NCBI GenBank assembly: GCA_035578155.1
Contig: JAPWDM010000003.1
Coordinates: 24,535,416-24,599,415, forward strand
From: Brachynemurus nebulosus
Lineage: Eukaryota; Arthropoda; Insecta; Neuroptera; Myrmeleontidae
Direction of reading: 5' to 3'
Length of the DNA: 64,000 bases
A model generated the notes under the pieces. That model searched no databases, was not told the DNA's origin, and saw nothing but the letters and a program-made list of their open reading frames with translations. Positions 47,769 to 57,906 of this stretch are shown piece after piece (within the stretch, counting starts at the first letter, position 1; each line of letters starts with the position of its first letter). The position numbers and the translations under genes are program-made.

Positions 47769-47932
47769 GTGCCGATGCACACACGCGTTTTTTTACCGCT
47801 GCGTGCACGCTGCGGCGCCGCGCGGCACCGCAAGTATGTGTGCATCACACAATTTAACTCAATGTACTTTATAACCGCTGCGGCGCCCCAGCGTGCACGC
47901 AGCGGTAAAAAAACGCATCTGTGCATCGGCAC
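47769..47932. mobile_element. Harbinger-type MITE, 164 bp, GC-rich palindrome
   Basis: GTGCCGATGCAC starts it and GTGCATCGGCAC ends it, flanked by TAA on both sides (47766-47768, 47933-47935). The arms pair over about 45 bp, including TTTTTTTACCGCTGCGTGCA. A TAA duplication points to PIF/Harbinger. The two opposite frames across it are mirror images of the palindrome. Confidence 0.8.
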
Positions 47933-47935
47933 TAA

Positions 47936-49084
47936 CGTTTCAGACATATTGGTAATATTACAATAATCTATTTTTTACAGTGTAAGGTTTATTTTATAAA
48001 AACTGAAAAAATCAAATATTTAAAGCTCATTAAAATCAGGAAGATATCCATTCAAAAAATCATCAATATCGTCACAATAAACCGTGTATCTTCTCCATAT
48101 ATAAGACGAGTAATAAAAATAAAATTATTTTGATGTATTTGCATAACCTTAAATGTATGATGACTTTATATTTACGCGCCCATAAACTTACTATCATTAA
48201 ATTTAGAAGGAATTTTATGTATAAAAATAATTATTAATACTATATGTCAAAAGATAACTTTTTGAATATCTATCTATCTACAAGTGCAAATACCAAAAAA
48301 ACAAATTTTACGTTTAATAAATAATATGATATGCAATGCCCAGGTATCAAAGATAGCAAATATTCATACTGACGAATAATTTTCAATTTTTATTGGTACT
48401 CTTTAAATCCCCATTAAGCAGAATATGACCAGGATATCAAAAGATTGTCTAGTAAAATATCACTGGTTTTCAAGTTATTGACGCTTTTATGAATTTCGGA
48501 AAGAGCGACAATTTTGATCAAATTTTCGAGTACCCCAGCTACAAGACTAGATTTTCTGAGTTCTAATTTTTATTACGCAACTCTGAAGAGTCCTTTTGTA
48601 GATCACAATGCAAAGAAAGGGTAATATACCTATAATCTTGGGAAAATAAATCTTTTTTACCGATTCATAAAAAATCTTTTTTACCGATCAATAAATACTT
48701 ATTTTTTGATGAGCTTAGTTTGACTCTTCATGCTGTAAAAGAAATGTACCACCTTACCCGGGCAAGTTATGTTAAAAGATTGCTCATTTATTGTAGTTTT
48801 TAAAATGGTCTAAAATTTGTTTGGATTTACTTTAGAAAAAAAGATATTGTTATTTCAATAATTACTTTCTAGTTATTTCAGTTACTTGCAGACACTTTTA
48901 TGCCTGCGTAAATCGAAGATAGATGATGACCGAAGACAGAAAGTGGACAGGTAGTAGATTTACATTGGTTAGAGTGAGGTAGATAGTAACAATTAAAAAA
49001 AACAGAAATTCGAATGAAAATATTTATTAAATTAAAGTAGGTACCGATATTTATTTGAAATTAAACATAACATTGGAAATCAAC
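47936..49084. other. AT-rich DNA, nothing recognised
   Basis: No gene or bounded repeat. Confidence 0.3.
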
Positions 49085-49405
49085 GAATTTGTTCAAATAT
49101 TCTACCGCCAAGTCGAATGTAGGCGCGGTATCTTTTTAAAAAATATCTTTTTATTCATCTCGCACATTTTGCAACATTTAACCGGCCGTTAGTTATTGTG
49201 CACATTCATTAATGCGATGTCTTAGCTCAAAATAAAAGTCTAGTGTATTTAAATCCGGAAACCGAAGTGGTCACAATACGGGACCCAGACGACCGCTCTA
49301 TTTATGAGAATAAGTTCGGATTGAAAAATTTTTTAATTCACGTACATAACGAGCTGGACAGCCATCATTTTGAAACCACCCTACTCCGCGTCTGGCCAAA
49401 GAAAC
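49085..49405 (-). pseudogene. IS630/mariner-type transposase C-terminal fragment
   Basis: The minus strand reads WFQNDGCPARYVRELKNFS, then SGRLGPVL, RFPDLNTLDFYFELRHRIN, and after a frameshift QNVRDE and RYRAYIRLGGRIFEQIR. This matches the block order of insect IS630/mariner-like transposases: an FQ-DG-PAH-like block with the second catalytic Asp, a PDL-PLDF-like block with the third, and a C-terminal R-GGHFE-like tail. Several stops and a frameshift make it dead. No terminal repeats were identified around it. Confidence 0.7.
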
Positions 49406-49502
49406 ATTTTCTAAAAATTAGGGAGTTAATTTTCTAAAAAATTGTGACAAATTTCTCCAGATTTCTAACCAATTTAATAGGACCTATTATGTTCCGATTT
49501 TG

Positions 49503-49840
49503 CTGGCTTCAACGAGTGTTTGGAGTATTCTGTTAAAATTTCAAGCGGTAGAAAATACTTTGAGTTGGGTATAAAATTTGACATGTTTGTGCCCGCCTGG
49601 CAGCGGGTAGATCCCCACCAAACCGCCTGTCAATTTTTTTTCTGGCTTCAGTGAGTGTCTGGAGCATCCTGTTAAAATCTCAACCGGTAGAAAATACTTT
49701 GAGTTGGGTATAAAATTTGACATGCTTGGGCCCACCTGGCAAGGGGTAGATCCCTACCAAACCGCCTGTCAATTTTTTTTCTGGCTTCAATGAGTGTCTG
49801 GAGTATCCTGTTAAAATTTCAAGCGGTAGAAAATACTCTA
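49503..49840 (+). repeat. Tandem repeat, 139-bp period, ~2.5 units
   Basis: CTGGCTTCA starts at 49503, 49642 and 49781, exactly 139 bp apart. The units share TCAAGCGGTAGAAAATACTT and ACCAAACCGCCTGTCAATTT. A partly similar end (CCAACCGGTAGCAAATACTT) follows near 49958. The minus frame across it is just the repeat. Confidence 0.85.
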
Positions 49841-50650
49841 AATTGGGCCCTTTTTTGCATTTTCAAAAATTTTTTTAATATAGTCTTGTGCCCCGCTTTG
49901 GACTGCCAGGTTGTCCATTCCTGATTGGTGGGCCTATATACTGCTTGTGTAAAAAATTCCAACCGGTAGCAAATACTTTGTGAAAATCGTTCAATAGCTC
50001 TTTGGCTATATACTTTATTTTTATCCTTTTCATCTGCGTAATTTTTAGATAATATTATTCATATCAAATATATACATTAAACACATAACATTTTTATACT
50101 AAAATAAAATATATGTAAGTTCAGATAGCTGAGATATAAAATTAAGAACGCATTATGAGTGTTAGATTTTATTAAAGTATATAATAAAAGTAAAGTATTT
50201 TTCGCAAAATAAAATTAAAATTTTTCTTCTTTAGAGATAAATAAATTTAATTAAACATGGATGTTGTCTCTTATTTTTTGTTTTACACCACTTCAAAAGT
50301 ACGGAAATCATTGATAAATAAGAATTAATGTAATAAATTCGTTTTCAGTTTCTCTTACAGGCTCTTATGGGCTTCAAAAGTAATGAAAAAGTAAAACTGT
50401 CTATTTAGAATTTAAATTATCTTTTTTCATGAATCAATAAACGAAATACTTGACATTATTCAGAAAGAACGGTTCAAAATCTAGCACGAAGTAATTATCT
50501 AATTTTTATTGCTTATTTTTTTTGTGGCTCATGGATCGACTCAAAATTCCGATCGGGACGGAATTGTATGGTAGGATTTCTATCGAAACAGCCTTATTTA
50601 GAGTGCCATTATCTAAAGAATTGACGGTAATTTCTTATAGAGTCGTCCTT
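49841..50650. other. AT-rich DNA, nothing recognised
   Basis: The first 150 bp may be the diverged tail of the 139-bp repeat. The rest shows no gene. Confidence 0.3.
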
Positions 50651-51003
50651 CAGCGAATGTCCGAACGGAAATCGAAGTACTGCGCAGGTGTGATGGAGAG
50701 ACTTGAACTCGGCCTACTCGTATGATGAAAATTACTTATGTGTCATAAAATTTTGCATACAAAAAAGAAATTCTTAAATTTATAAGATATTTTTCCGTAT
50801 TGGGAAATGAAGATGAAAATTTTTTTCCTCATATACTATCACGTCATGTAGAATATTTCTGATAATGACGCTTTAAAGTTTGAATTCATTTTAGGTACCA
50901 TTTTCATTCTTAAATTCCGTTTGTGAATATTCAACTTCAAAATAAGATAATTCTTGTAACTGAAAATTCGCTATTTGTGTATTGTGCAGGATGCTGTGAC
51001 AGT
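50651..51003 (+). mobile_element. Old GCGAATTTCC-family copy (copy F)
   Basis: It starts CAGCGAATGTCCGAACGG, continues GAGAGACTTGAACTCGGCCT, and ends AAAATTCGCTATTTGTG, GCAGGATGCTGTGACAG. No AT array. Confidence 0.6.
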
Positions 51004-51188
51004 AATGTTTTAATTTGGCTGTTATAGATTATGTCGAAAAGCAATATTTTGATTATGTAATCATTTTTCTTCATGTATGATCGTAAAAATATGCATGAAA
51101 ATTTTCACAAACCCTTTAGACCCGTGTTATTGTCAGTAACAAATTCACCACATATTATTATAATATATTCTGTATTGATCATTAGATA

Positions 51189-51905
51189 CAGGATGGTCCA
51201 GAATTACGTACCGTAATTGCTAGAGCTGATAGTACTTTCAAAAATAATGGTACCTTTTCATTTACACTTTTTTCCAAAACACAATAATACGGGAGATACA
51301 TCGCCCTAAAGGGGTGAAACGAAAACTATCTTTTTCTAAATATTTTCCAAACGCTTTTGAATAACGGATTGATATTTTAGGGGTACGTTTTTTGCATTGG
51401 GAGGATTAAAATTACATTAACACTTATTCCACTGCTTAAGATCAAGCGGTGGTTTTGGGTGGTAGGTGTTAGTTATCACGTCTTTTCTTTTTTAATTTGC
51501 AGTTACTTAAGCAAATTTCTTAACAATATGATTCCTCAGACAATTCCACGCAAAAAGGTATACTTGTTACATTTCGATAAATAATACCGTTTTCGAGTAA
51601 TTTAAAGTAGAAGTATCTATTTTCAAATTATCCCCTAATCATAAGTCGTAGAATAATTGGTACCATAAATTTAATTATTCTGATGTTCATATGCACCCCT
51701 AAAATATGAATCAATGATTCGAAAGCGCCTAAAAAATTAAAAAAAAAGAAGTCAGTTTAGTTCCACCACTCTACATTTCACCTCTCTATTTTATCTCCCT
51801 GAATATTGAGTTTTGGAAAAAAGTGTAGATGAAAAGATACCTACCATTATTTTTGAACGTACTATCAGCCTTAGTAATTACGGTACATAATTCTGGACCA
51901 TCTTG
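51189..51905. mobile_element. 717-bp MITE with long inverted ends (CAGGATGGTCCAGAAT)
   Basis: The left end CAGGATGGTCCAGAATTACG and the right end ATTCTGGACCATCTTG are flanked by TA (51187-51188, 51906-51907). Inverted pairing continues for about 95 bp (CTGATAGTACxTTCAAAAAT, ACACTTTTTTCCAAAAC). Tc1/mariner-like, non-autonomous. Confidence 0.75.
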
Positions 51906-51907
51906 TA

Positions 51908-52388
51908 TATGGGAATTTACTTCCATGTATAGAACCTTGTCATTTTGATTATGATTTTAAAATCTTGACAAGTTAAATGATTAATTATTAATGAGAATTT
52001 TATACAGACAAAAGGGATTATACAATAATTGTCGCATATATAAATATAGAACAGATCCTTCAATAAGGCTCTATCTCAACTTCAACCCCGCTGTATTTTA
52101 ATTTTAATACCATTTTTCACAGACTCCTCTATCGTTTTACATTCACTTTCCTCTTGACATCTTCCGTATAGCGTCACACTAATGAACAGACGGACAGACA
52201 GACGGACGGTTGTTATCGTTATCGTCGTCAACTGTCAATTTAAAATATATAATTTTATTTGTGTATATTAATCTTTAAGGATATTATATATTTTATATTA
52301 AGTATAACTAATCATCAGTTTTAATGTCGTATACACCATGGTCGTTGAGTTAAGTTACTCATTCATTTGCTTGTGAGAAAAGAATATA
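51908..52388. other. AT-rich DNA with a short GACA tract
   Basis: CAGACGGACAGACAGACGGA lies near 52187. No gene is supported. Confidence 0.35.
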
Positions 52389-52586
52389 GGGTTGACCGGG
52401 GTAATCGTGAATTGACGCAATTGTGAATGGCGCTTATAATTTCTAAAATAACATTAATATTGTTAAAAATCAACTCTTAGTATGTTTTTCTATCCTTTTT
52501 TAATATGCTTTTAAAATTTCATAACAATTCTCCAAGTATTAGTATCTTTTTTTTTTTTGAAAAAACCATTGCAAAATTCTGTGTAG

Positions 52587-53870
52587 GGGAGACAGGGGCT
52601 AGTATTAACGGGGGTAAGTATTAACAGGCCATTTTCCGCCAAACTACGGACAAAAAAATTAAGTACGTCCGGTTGCTGTCATCAGTAGATGACCACGGAT
52701 ACGATGTGACCAATCAGTCTTCGGCCGGTTGCCGCAAAACAAAGTTGTGAGTAAGGCGTAGATTTTATTAGGTAAAAGAACATTTTTAAGTCGACGGTTT
52801 TTTGATTTGAAGCATGATTGTATACCTAAAAGAGACTAAATTTATTTCAAACGGTAGCATATTCCATCTGGTATTGTATTTTGTTTAAATTTTACCGCAT
52901 TATCAACGTATTATTTTTAAAAATTTAAATTTGTAGAAAATTTACCTTCGGGGCAAGTATTAACAAAATGCATGGGGTAAGTATTAACATGTTAACATTT
53001 ACCTCGCTTAAATTTTATGCAACAAAGACTATGTTTTTAAAGTCCCTATAAGGAGGTTATTGTATTCATCCCGATTTCAAAATCCAAATATCGTCATTTT
53101 CATGCTTGGAGGTTACCAAAATTATTTTCGTGACAATGCCAAATATCTCTGCATGTATGTGTGTGTACATATGTGAGTGTTAAATTTAAATGGTTTTAAT
53201 TTTTATATATTTTCTGCAGTGAAGCAGAGGAAGAGTTTTGCTTGATCTGAGTTATCATATATTTCAAGAATTATAATAATGTTAAATAAGACGAAGACTA
53301 ATTTTTTAATAAGTAAATATTTTTTAATATAGAATATATTAAACGACTGTGGTTGTCTATCGAAGACTGAAAATTTACCAATTTTTGTTTTGTTATCAAG
53401 GTCAAAGTGACGTAATTTGCTACTTAATAAGGACTGACTAACTATTGCCTCAGAAAAAAATTAAAATAATGATTAACTTTAACTAATTAAGTAAAGATAA
53501 ATCTAAAATTAGAATTTTCTATGTCAAATTAATTCCTTTCTAATAATAAGCACGTTAAATATGATAGTTTGTTTTATTTCCTATAAGTACATATCTACAA
53601 AATATCATAATCATATTAAAACTCTAATGTTAATACTTACCCCAACGTTGTTAAAACTTGCGCCAAAAGTGGGGTAAGTATTAACAAACACCTTTTTTAA
53701 GAAAATGGGTTTTTCCATAGAAAGTACAAGGGATATGTAAGTTTTTTTATCAAAAATTATAGACAAATAGTTGATGCTTCATAACGTTTACAAAAAAAAT
53801 CGCTAACTAGTTTCATTTCCGTTTAATATGTAAAAAAGTAAAATCTGTTAGTACATGCCCCTGTCTCCCC
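52587..53870. mobile_element. TA-flanked iteron element, family 2, 1284 bp
   Basis: The ends are GGGGAGACAGGGGC and GCCCCTGTCTCCCC, with TA at 52585-52586 and 53871-53872. The 15-bp motif GGGGTAAGTATTAAC or a variant lies at 52596, 52612, 52950 and 52974 and, in both orientations, at 53629, 53650, 53671 and 53847. The uninterrupted copy shows a single TA at the matching place (14128-14129), proving TA duplication on insertion. There is no transposase. 53045-53150 carries a piece of the GGAAGTTATTGTAAT dispersed repeat. Confidence 0.85.
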
Positions 53871-53957
53871 TATCTTACTTCGACCAATCCTCAAAAAAAA
53901 AATTTTTAAATACATTTTATTTTTTAAAAGGTAAGAAATAGTTAAAAGTACTTCTAA

Positions 53958-55017
53958 CAGCTCTAAGCTGGGTGGAATCTTTTCTTGAAAATAGAGAACA
54001 ACTAGTAAATATAAATGGAGTCAATTCTTCTATCAATAGTATAAATACAGGTGTGGCTCAAGGTTCTATTTTGGGCCCTATATTGTTCAGTATATATATA
54101 AATGATTTTGATTGCTGTTTGGACTCAGAAAACGATTCCATTATGTATGCAGATGATATTAGTATTATCTCGTCGGCTGTGTCGGAACACTTGCTGGAAA
54201 CGAATGCATCTACAAATTTAGTTTGCATTGATGAATACTGCAATAAAAATAGATTACAGCTTAATAAAAATAAAACTAAACTCATGATATTTTCACTGCG
54301 AAAGCGCATATTCACTTTTAATAGTGATGTTTTGGATGTTGTAGACAAGTTCAAGCTATTGGGTATAAATATAGATAAAAATCTTAGTTGGGAAGGTCAT
54401 GTGGCTGAGCTTAGTAATAAGTTAGCTAAAGGCATTTTCGTAATCCGAAGATTAAAAGTTATATGTAATGACGTAAATGTCTTGTTAACAATTTACTATG
54501 CATATATATATCCACACCTAAAATATGGGATACTTTGCTGGGGCAACTCTACTTCAGCGGAGAAAATATTCAAAAAACAAAAAATGATTTTAAGATTGAT
54601 TTTTGGCATAAATAGACGGGAAACATGTCGGGAAATTTTTAGAAATAATAACCTGCTAACATTAGCGTCAATATATATTTATAATGCCGCTTTATACATG
54701 AGGGCAAATCGTAATGACTACTCTGCTCTTGGGGACAGACATTTGTACAATACTAGAAACCGAAATAAAATCTTATTACCAAAACATGAAACGACAACAG
54801 TCGGTAAAGGTTTATACGTCTATTGTGTTAAAATAAATAACAAATTATCAGAGAAACTAGTAAACTACTATAGTAATGATGACAAATTTAAAAAAGAATT
54901 AAGAAATTTCTTGGTTTCTAGTACTTTTTATACCATAAATGAGTTTCTGTAAATCTATTAATTTATGTTTTCTTGACGATGACACGTATGTAATACATCA
55001 GTTGTCAAATAAATAAT

Positions 55018-55048
<31 letters not shown>
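53958..55048 (+). mobile_element. 5'-truncated non-LTR retrotransposon
   Basis: It inserted in the family-1 iteron element between CTTCTAA and GAAGTGG; the uninterrupted copy reads CTTCTAAAGAAGTG at the same place. It carries the C-terminal part of a reverse transcriptase frame, a short 3' UTR, and an AAAT-type tail (about 55005-55048). Any target duplication is at most a few bases and ambiguous. Confidence 0.9.
53960..54952 (+). CDS. Reverse transcriptase C-terminal part, CR1/Jockey-like non-LTR element
   Basis: This is an open frame of about 330 residues to a TAA stop at 54950-54952. No start of its own is expected; the frame enters from the truncation point (TALSWVESFLENREQ). Counting from VESFL (53972), GVAQGSILGPILF is at residues 27-39, YINDF at 42-46 and the catalytic YADD box at 59-62. 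KFKLLGINIDKNLSW (about 115-130) is the thumb-side motif and YNTRNRN is near residue 263. These belong to the non-LTR reverse transcriptase of the CR1/Jockey group, which copies element RNA at a nicked target. The endonuclease, ORF1 and N-terminal fingers are missing, so the copy is dead on arrival, yet it has no stop or frameshift, which suggests a recent insertion. Confidence 0.9.
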   Translation, partial: ALSWVESFLENREQLVNINGVNSSINSINTGVAQGSILGPILFSIYINDFDCCLDSENDSIMYADDISIISSAVSEHLLETNASTNLVCIDEYCNKNRLQLNKNKTKLMIFSLRKRIFTFNSDVLDVVDKFKLLGINIDKNLSWEGHVAELSNKLAKGIFVIRRLKVICNDVNVLLTIYYAYIYPHLKYGILCWGNSTSAEKIFKKQKMILRLIFGINRRETCREIFRNNNLLTLASIYIYNAALYMRANRNDYSALGDRHLYNTRNRNKILLPKHETTTVGKGLYVYCVKINNKLSEKLVNYYSNDDKFKKELRNFLVSSTFYTINEFL

Positions 55049-56169
55049 GAAGTGGTCTAAACCCTGACAGGGTTCCTTATTAACTGCTAAAGAAATTGGA
55101 CCATTTATTACCAATTCACAATTACCCCATGGTTATAAAATTGTGGGGTAATTGTGAATGTCATGCACAAATGCCCCCATTCGGTCAAAAATTTCAGTAG
55201 TGTCCTTTTCGGAGTTGAAAATGTTGATGAAGATGGTGGTGACATTATTTCGGAGTTGAAAATGTTGATGAAGATGGTGGTGACAAGTTTACGTTGTACA
55301 AACAATATAAAAAAAATTGTGTAAAGAGCGATATGTTTTGTGTATCAATCTACGAAATCATTGCTGTGCTCCCTTACCCAATAACAACTTACAAAAGCAG
55401 AAAAATTACCTGTTTTCAATGTCTCTGTTAGTGTCCAAGGGCAGTAGGATTAGCACGAAACCATTTTTTTTTTTTATTTACAGTATTAGGCCGAATCGAT
55501 TGTTGTTTTTTATTCATGTAAACTAAATGTATTTCCTTGAAAAAGTCTTACTTTCCTTATTTTTGTGTGGAAATCATGCGTAATTTTTTTATATGACAAA
55601 ATTTTATTAAATGACAAAATATCATTTTTAGCTTCAATCCTTTAACCTTGATATTTTGTAGAAATTGGAGGTATGCGTAACTTGCATTAAACAAAGAGAA
55701 ATTGTGACCGCTAAAGTATGATGAAAAATTTGAAAATGGAGTAAATGTGAAGAATTTGAGTTTGGCTTTACTCTGATGTACCTCACTTCTCTTGCAATCG
55801 ATTCTAAATAATTTTTCTGATGGAATTCACTTTTACCCCAAAATTCATAAGATTTAAAAAACCGCACCGGGGAAATGTGAATGGCTTATATAAAATTTTT
55901 GTTTTTCATACGAATTTGCTCAAAATTTGTGTGGTGCATCCTGAATAATGTAGAATTAAAAATAAATCAACCATAATGTGATATATAAAATAAAAAATGC
56001 TTAAAACAACGCTTTTATCTCAATTCATGAAAATTCATTCACAATTACCCCGGTCAACCCTATGTAGGGATTTTAATTAAAAAGTACAATGTGTAATGAA
56101 AGTGTTGAAATGAAAAAAAATTTGAAGTTTCATAAGAATTTAATCTTGATAACTGTTACGGCGGTCCCG

Positions 56170-56520
56170 TAACTGATTCGAAGTCACATAAATGTATTCT
56201 ACAGGTAAGCGAGAGTTATGGTTGAACGTGCGAAGCCAACCACAAAATTGTCTAAAATAATAATGAATAACTTTTAAACCGAGTTCAAGGTTAATGCCAT
56301 TAGGTTAAAGGACTCTCCACATTCTCGCCGAGTGCCTCGCTGAGGTTGGCTGAGGTATATGAATAGCATTATAACGCCAACCGCAAGGCACAACGAAATG
56401 ACACTCTACATTCTCGTAATCGTCCAACCTCGGCGAGAATGTGGGGGTCCTTAAAATCAGAATTCATAAGAAATCAAAGTATGTGTCAGTTTTCTTAATT
56501 CGGTTGAAATATCCATAAAT
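56170..56520 (+). repeat. Dispersed repeat interrupted by a MITE; paralogue at 62400-62550
   Basis: TTTTAAACCGAGTTCAAGGT before, and ATAAGAAATCAAAGTATGTG plus CGGTTGAAATATCC after the MITE, match TTTTTAAACCGAGCTCAAGA, ATAAGAAGTCAAAGTAACCG and CGGTATCC at 62466-62550. There the two parts lie together without the MITE. Confidence 0.5.
56309..56451. mobile_element. Harbinger-type MITE, 143 bp
   Basis: AGGACTCTCCACATTCTCGC faces GCGAGAATGTGGGGGTCCT. TAA flanks both ends (56306-56308, 56452-56454). CATTCTCG recurs inside. The type is inferred from the TAA duplication. Confidence 0.75.
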
Positions 56521-56528
56521 TGCTTATA

Positions 56529-56703
56529 GGGTAAAAGACCCCATTGTCGATCGGGGTTATAAGTCCGATCAGTTTTGACATTTATATCTTAATGAAGTTA
56601 TTTCTGAAAGAAACCTTTGATAAAAAAAATTATTGTTAATAGAATGATTATTTTTCAATTTAAATTCACCTCACATTTAATGTCTCCTAACTTAATTTAA
56701 GAA

Positions 56704-56764
<61 letters not shown>

Positions 56765-56770
56765 ATATAC

Positions 56771-56850
<80 letters not shown>

Positions 56851-57904
56851 CAATTTTTGTTGAATTCGTGAATTTTTAATATGGTGGATAATCATTATTC
56901 AAAACACATGGGTTATAAATTGTAACATTTTTCACCGAATTTTTAAAGTTATTAGCATAATAAAAGTATACAAATAATTGTTTTTAGTCCACTTAAGAGA
57001 TTAGGATAGCTAAATTAAATTTTATATGTGTTAAATATTATTTGTATGACTGATCCTTCTTGGGATCCAAGTTTTAGAGTTAGGTACGGCATTTTGAGAA
57101 TTATATATTGCATATCTCTTTTATAAACATTTTTAATTAATTTTTGGGCTTAAAACACTTAACTAACCGTTTTTATAATTTCACTTTAATATTTTATTTA
57201 TTTCAGAATGTAAAATCAATTGAAAAATAATTAATATTGAATTAAAACTTCGAAATTGAAATAAAAATGTCAGACATTTAGATTTGAAACGATATATAAA
57301 TATATACGTCATCTATCGTCATGTACTTAATTTAACTGTTTAAAAATTCACAATGGCGTATAGATAAGTTAGAATCATGTTAGAATGTACACAATGTTTT
57401 TAAAGCATAATTAGATGGCGAAAGAAAATACAGTACTTTAGTGGTTTATTTTATCGAATATTTAAGCCCTTCTGTCATTGCTGCTATGTTTCACAAGGTG
57501 TCATTCTGTGATACTCTATGACACAGACTGACCCCTTGTAGTGGATAGAGTGTCAAAGTGGCTGAAAGAGAATGGTTCAAATATTCGATAGTATAAGATT
57601 TGTACTACTGTACGTGATGTACATTAATGCGCGATTCTTCATAGGGGTCAGTGTATTGATCTTTCAAAGGAGGTTAATATTTTCTGTCTGCTTTTTAATA
57701 GACGTCAACAAATTATAAAACAAAAACATTAATAAATCAAAATTTTTGGGTTATATTTTCTTAAAAACATATCCATTGGATTAAAAAAACTTGGTTTCAT
57801 ACTTATTAAGAAAAAAAAATGGGTGTTTTGTTTATTTTTTAATTTTTTTAAGCTAATTTAATGATACAGCTAAAAATAGTGATCGGTCATCGGGTCTCTT
57901 ACCC
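56529..57904. mobile_element. TA-flanked element with GGGTAAAAGACCCC ends, 1.4 kb
   Basis: It begins GGGTAAAAGACCCCATTGTC and ends with the inverse type TCGGGTCTCTTACCC, with TA on both sides (56527-56528, 57905-57906). Paired CCCC/GGGG words with GATC occur at the left end. A long AT array lies at 56709-56848. A fragment of the family is at 17934-18300. No transposase is visible. Confidence 0.65.
56709..56848. repeat. (AT)n array with short interruption
   Basis: Two AT runs separated by GTTATATACATATAC near 56761-56776. Not part of the GCGAATTTCC family. Confidence 0.95.
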
Positions 57905-57906
57905 TA

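Larger units (their letters stand above)
52389..56060. mobile_element. TA-flanked iteron element, family 1, with two nested insertions
   Basis: The ends are GGGTTGACCGGGGTAATC and CAATTACCCCGGTCAACCC, with TA at 52387-52388 and 56061-56062. It is inverted relative to the copy at 13012-14329. Removing the insertions at 52587-53870 and 53958-55048 leaves about 1.3 kb, the size of that copy. The GGGGTAATTGTGAAT motif again occurs at the ends and inside in both orientations (near 55112, 55142, 55823, 55868). Confidence 0.85.

Noticed and set aside
47729..47966. Two opposite 65-72 residue frames rich in Arg and Ala
   Set aside because: They are mirror translations of one palindromic MITE.
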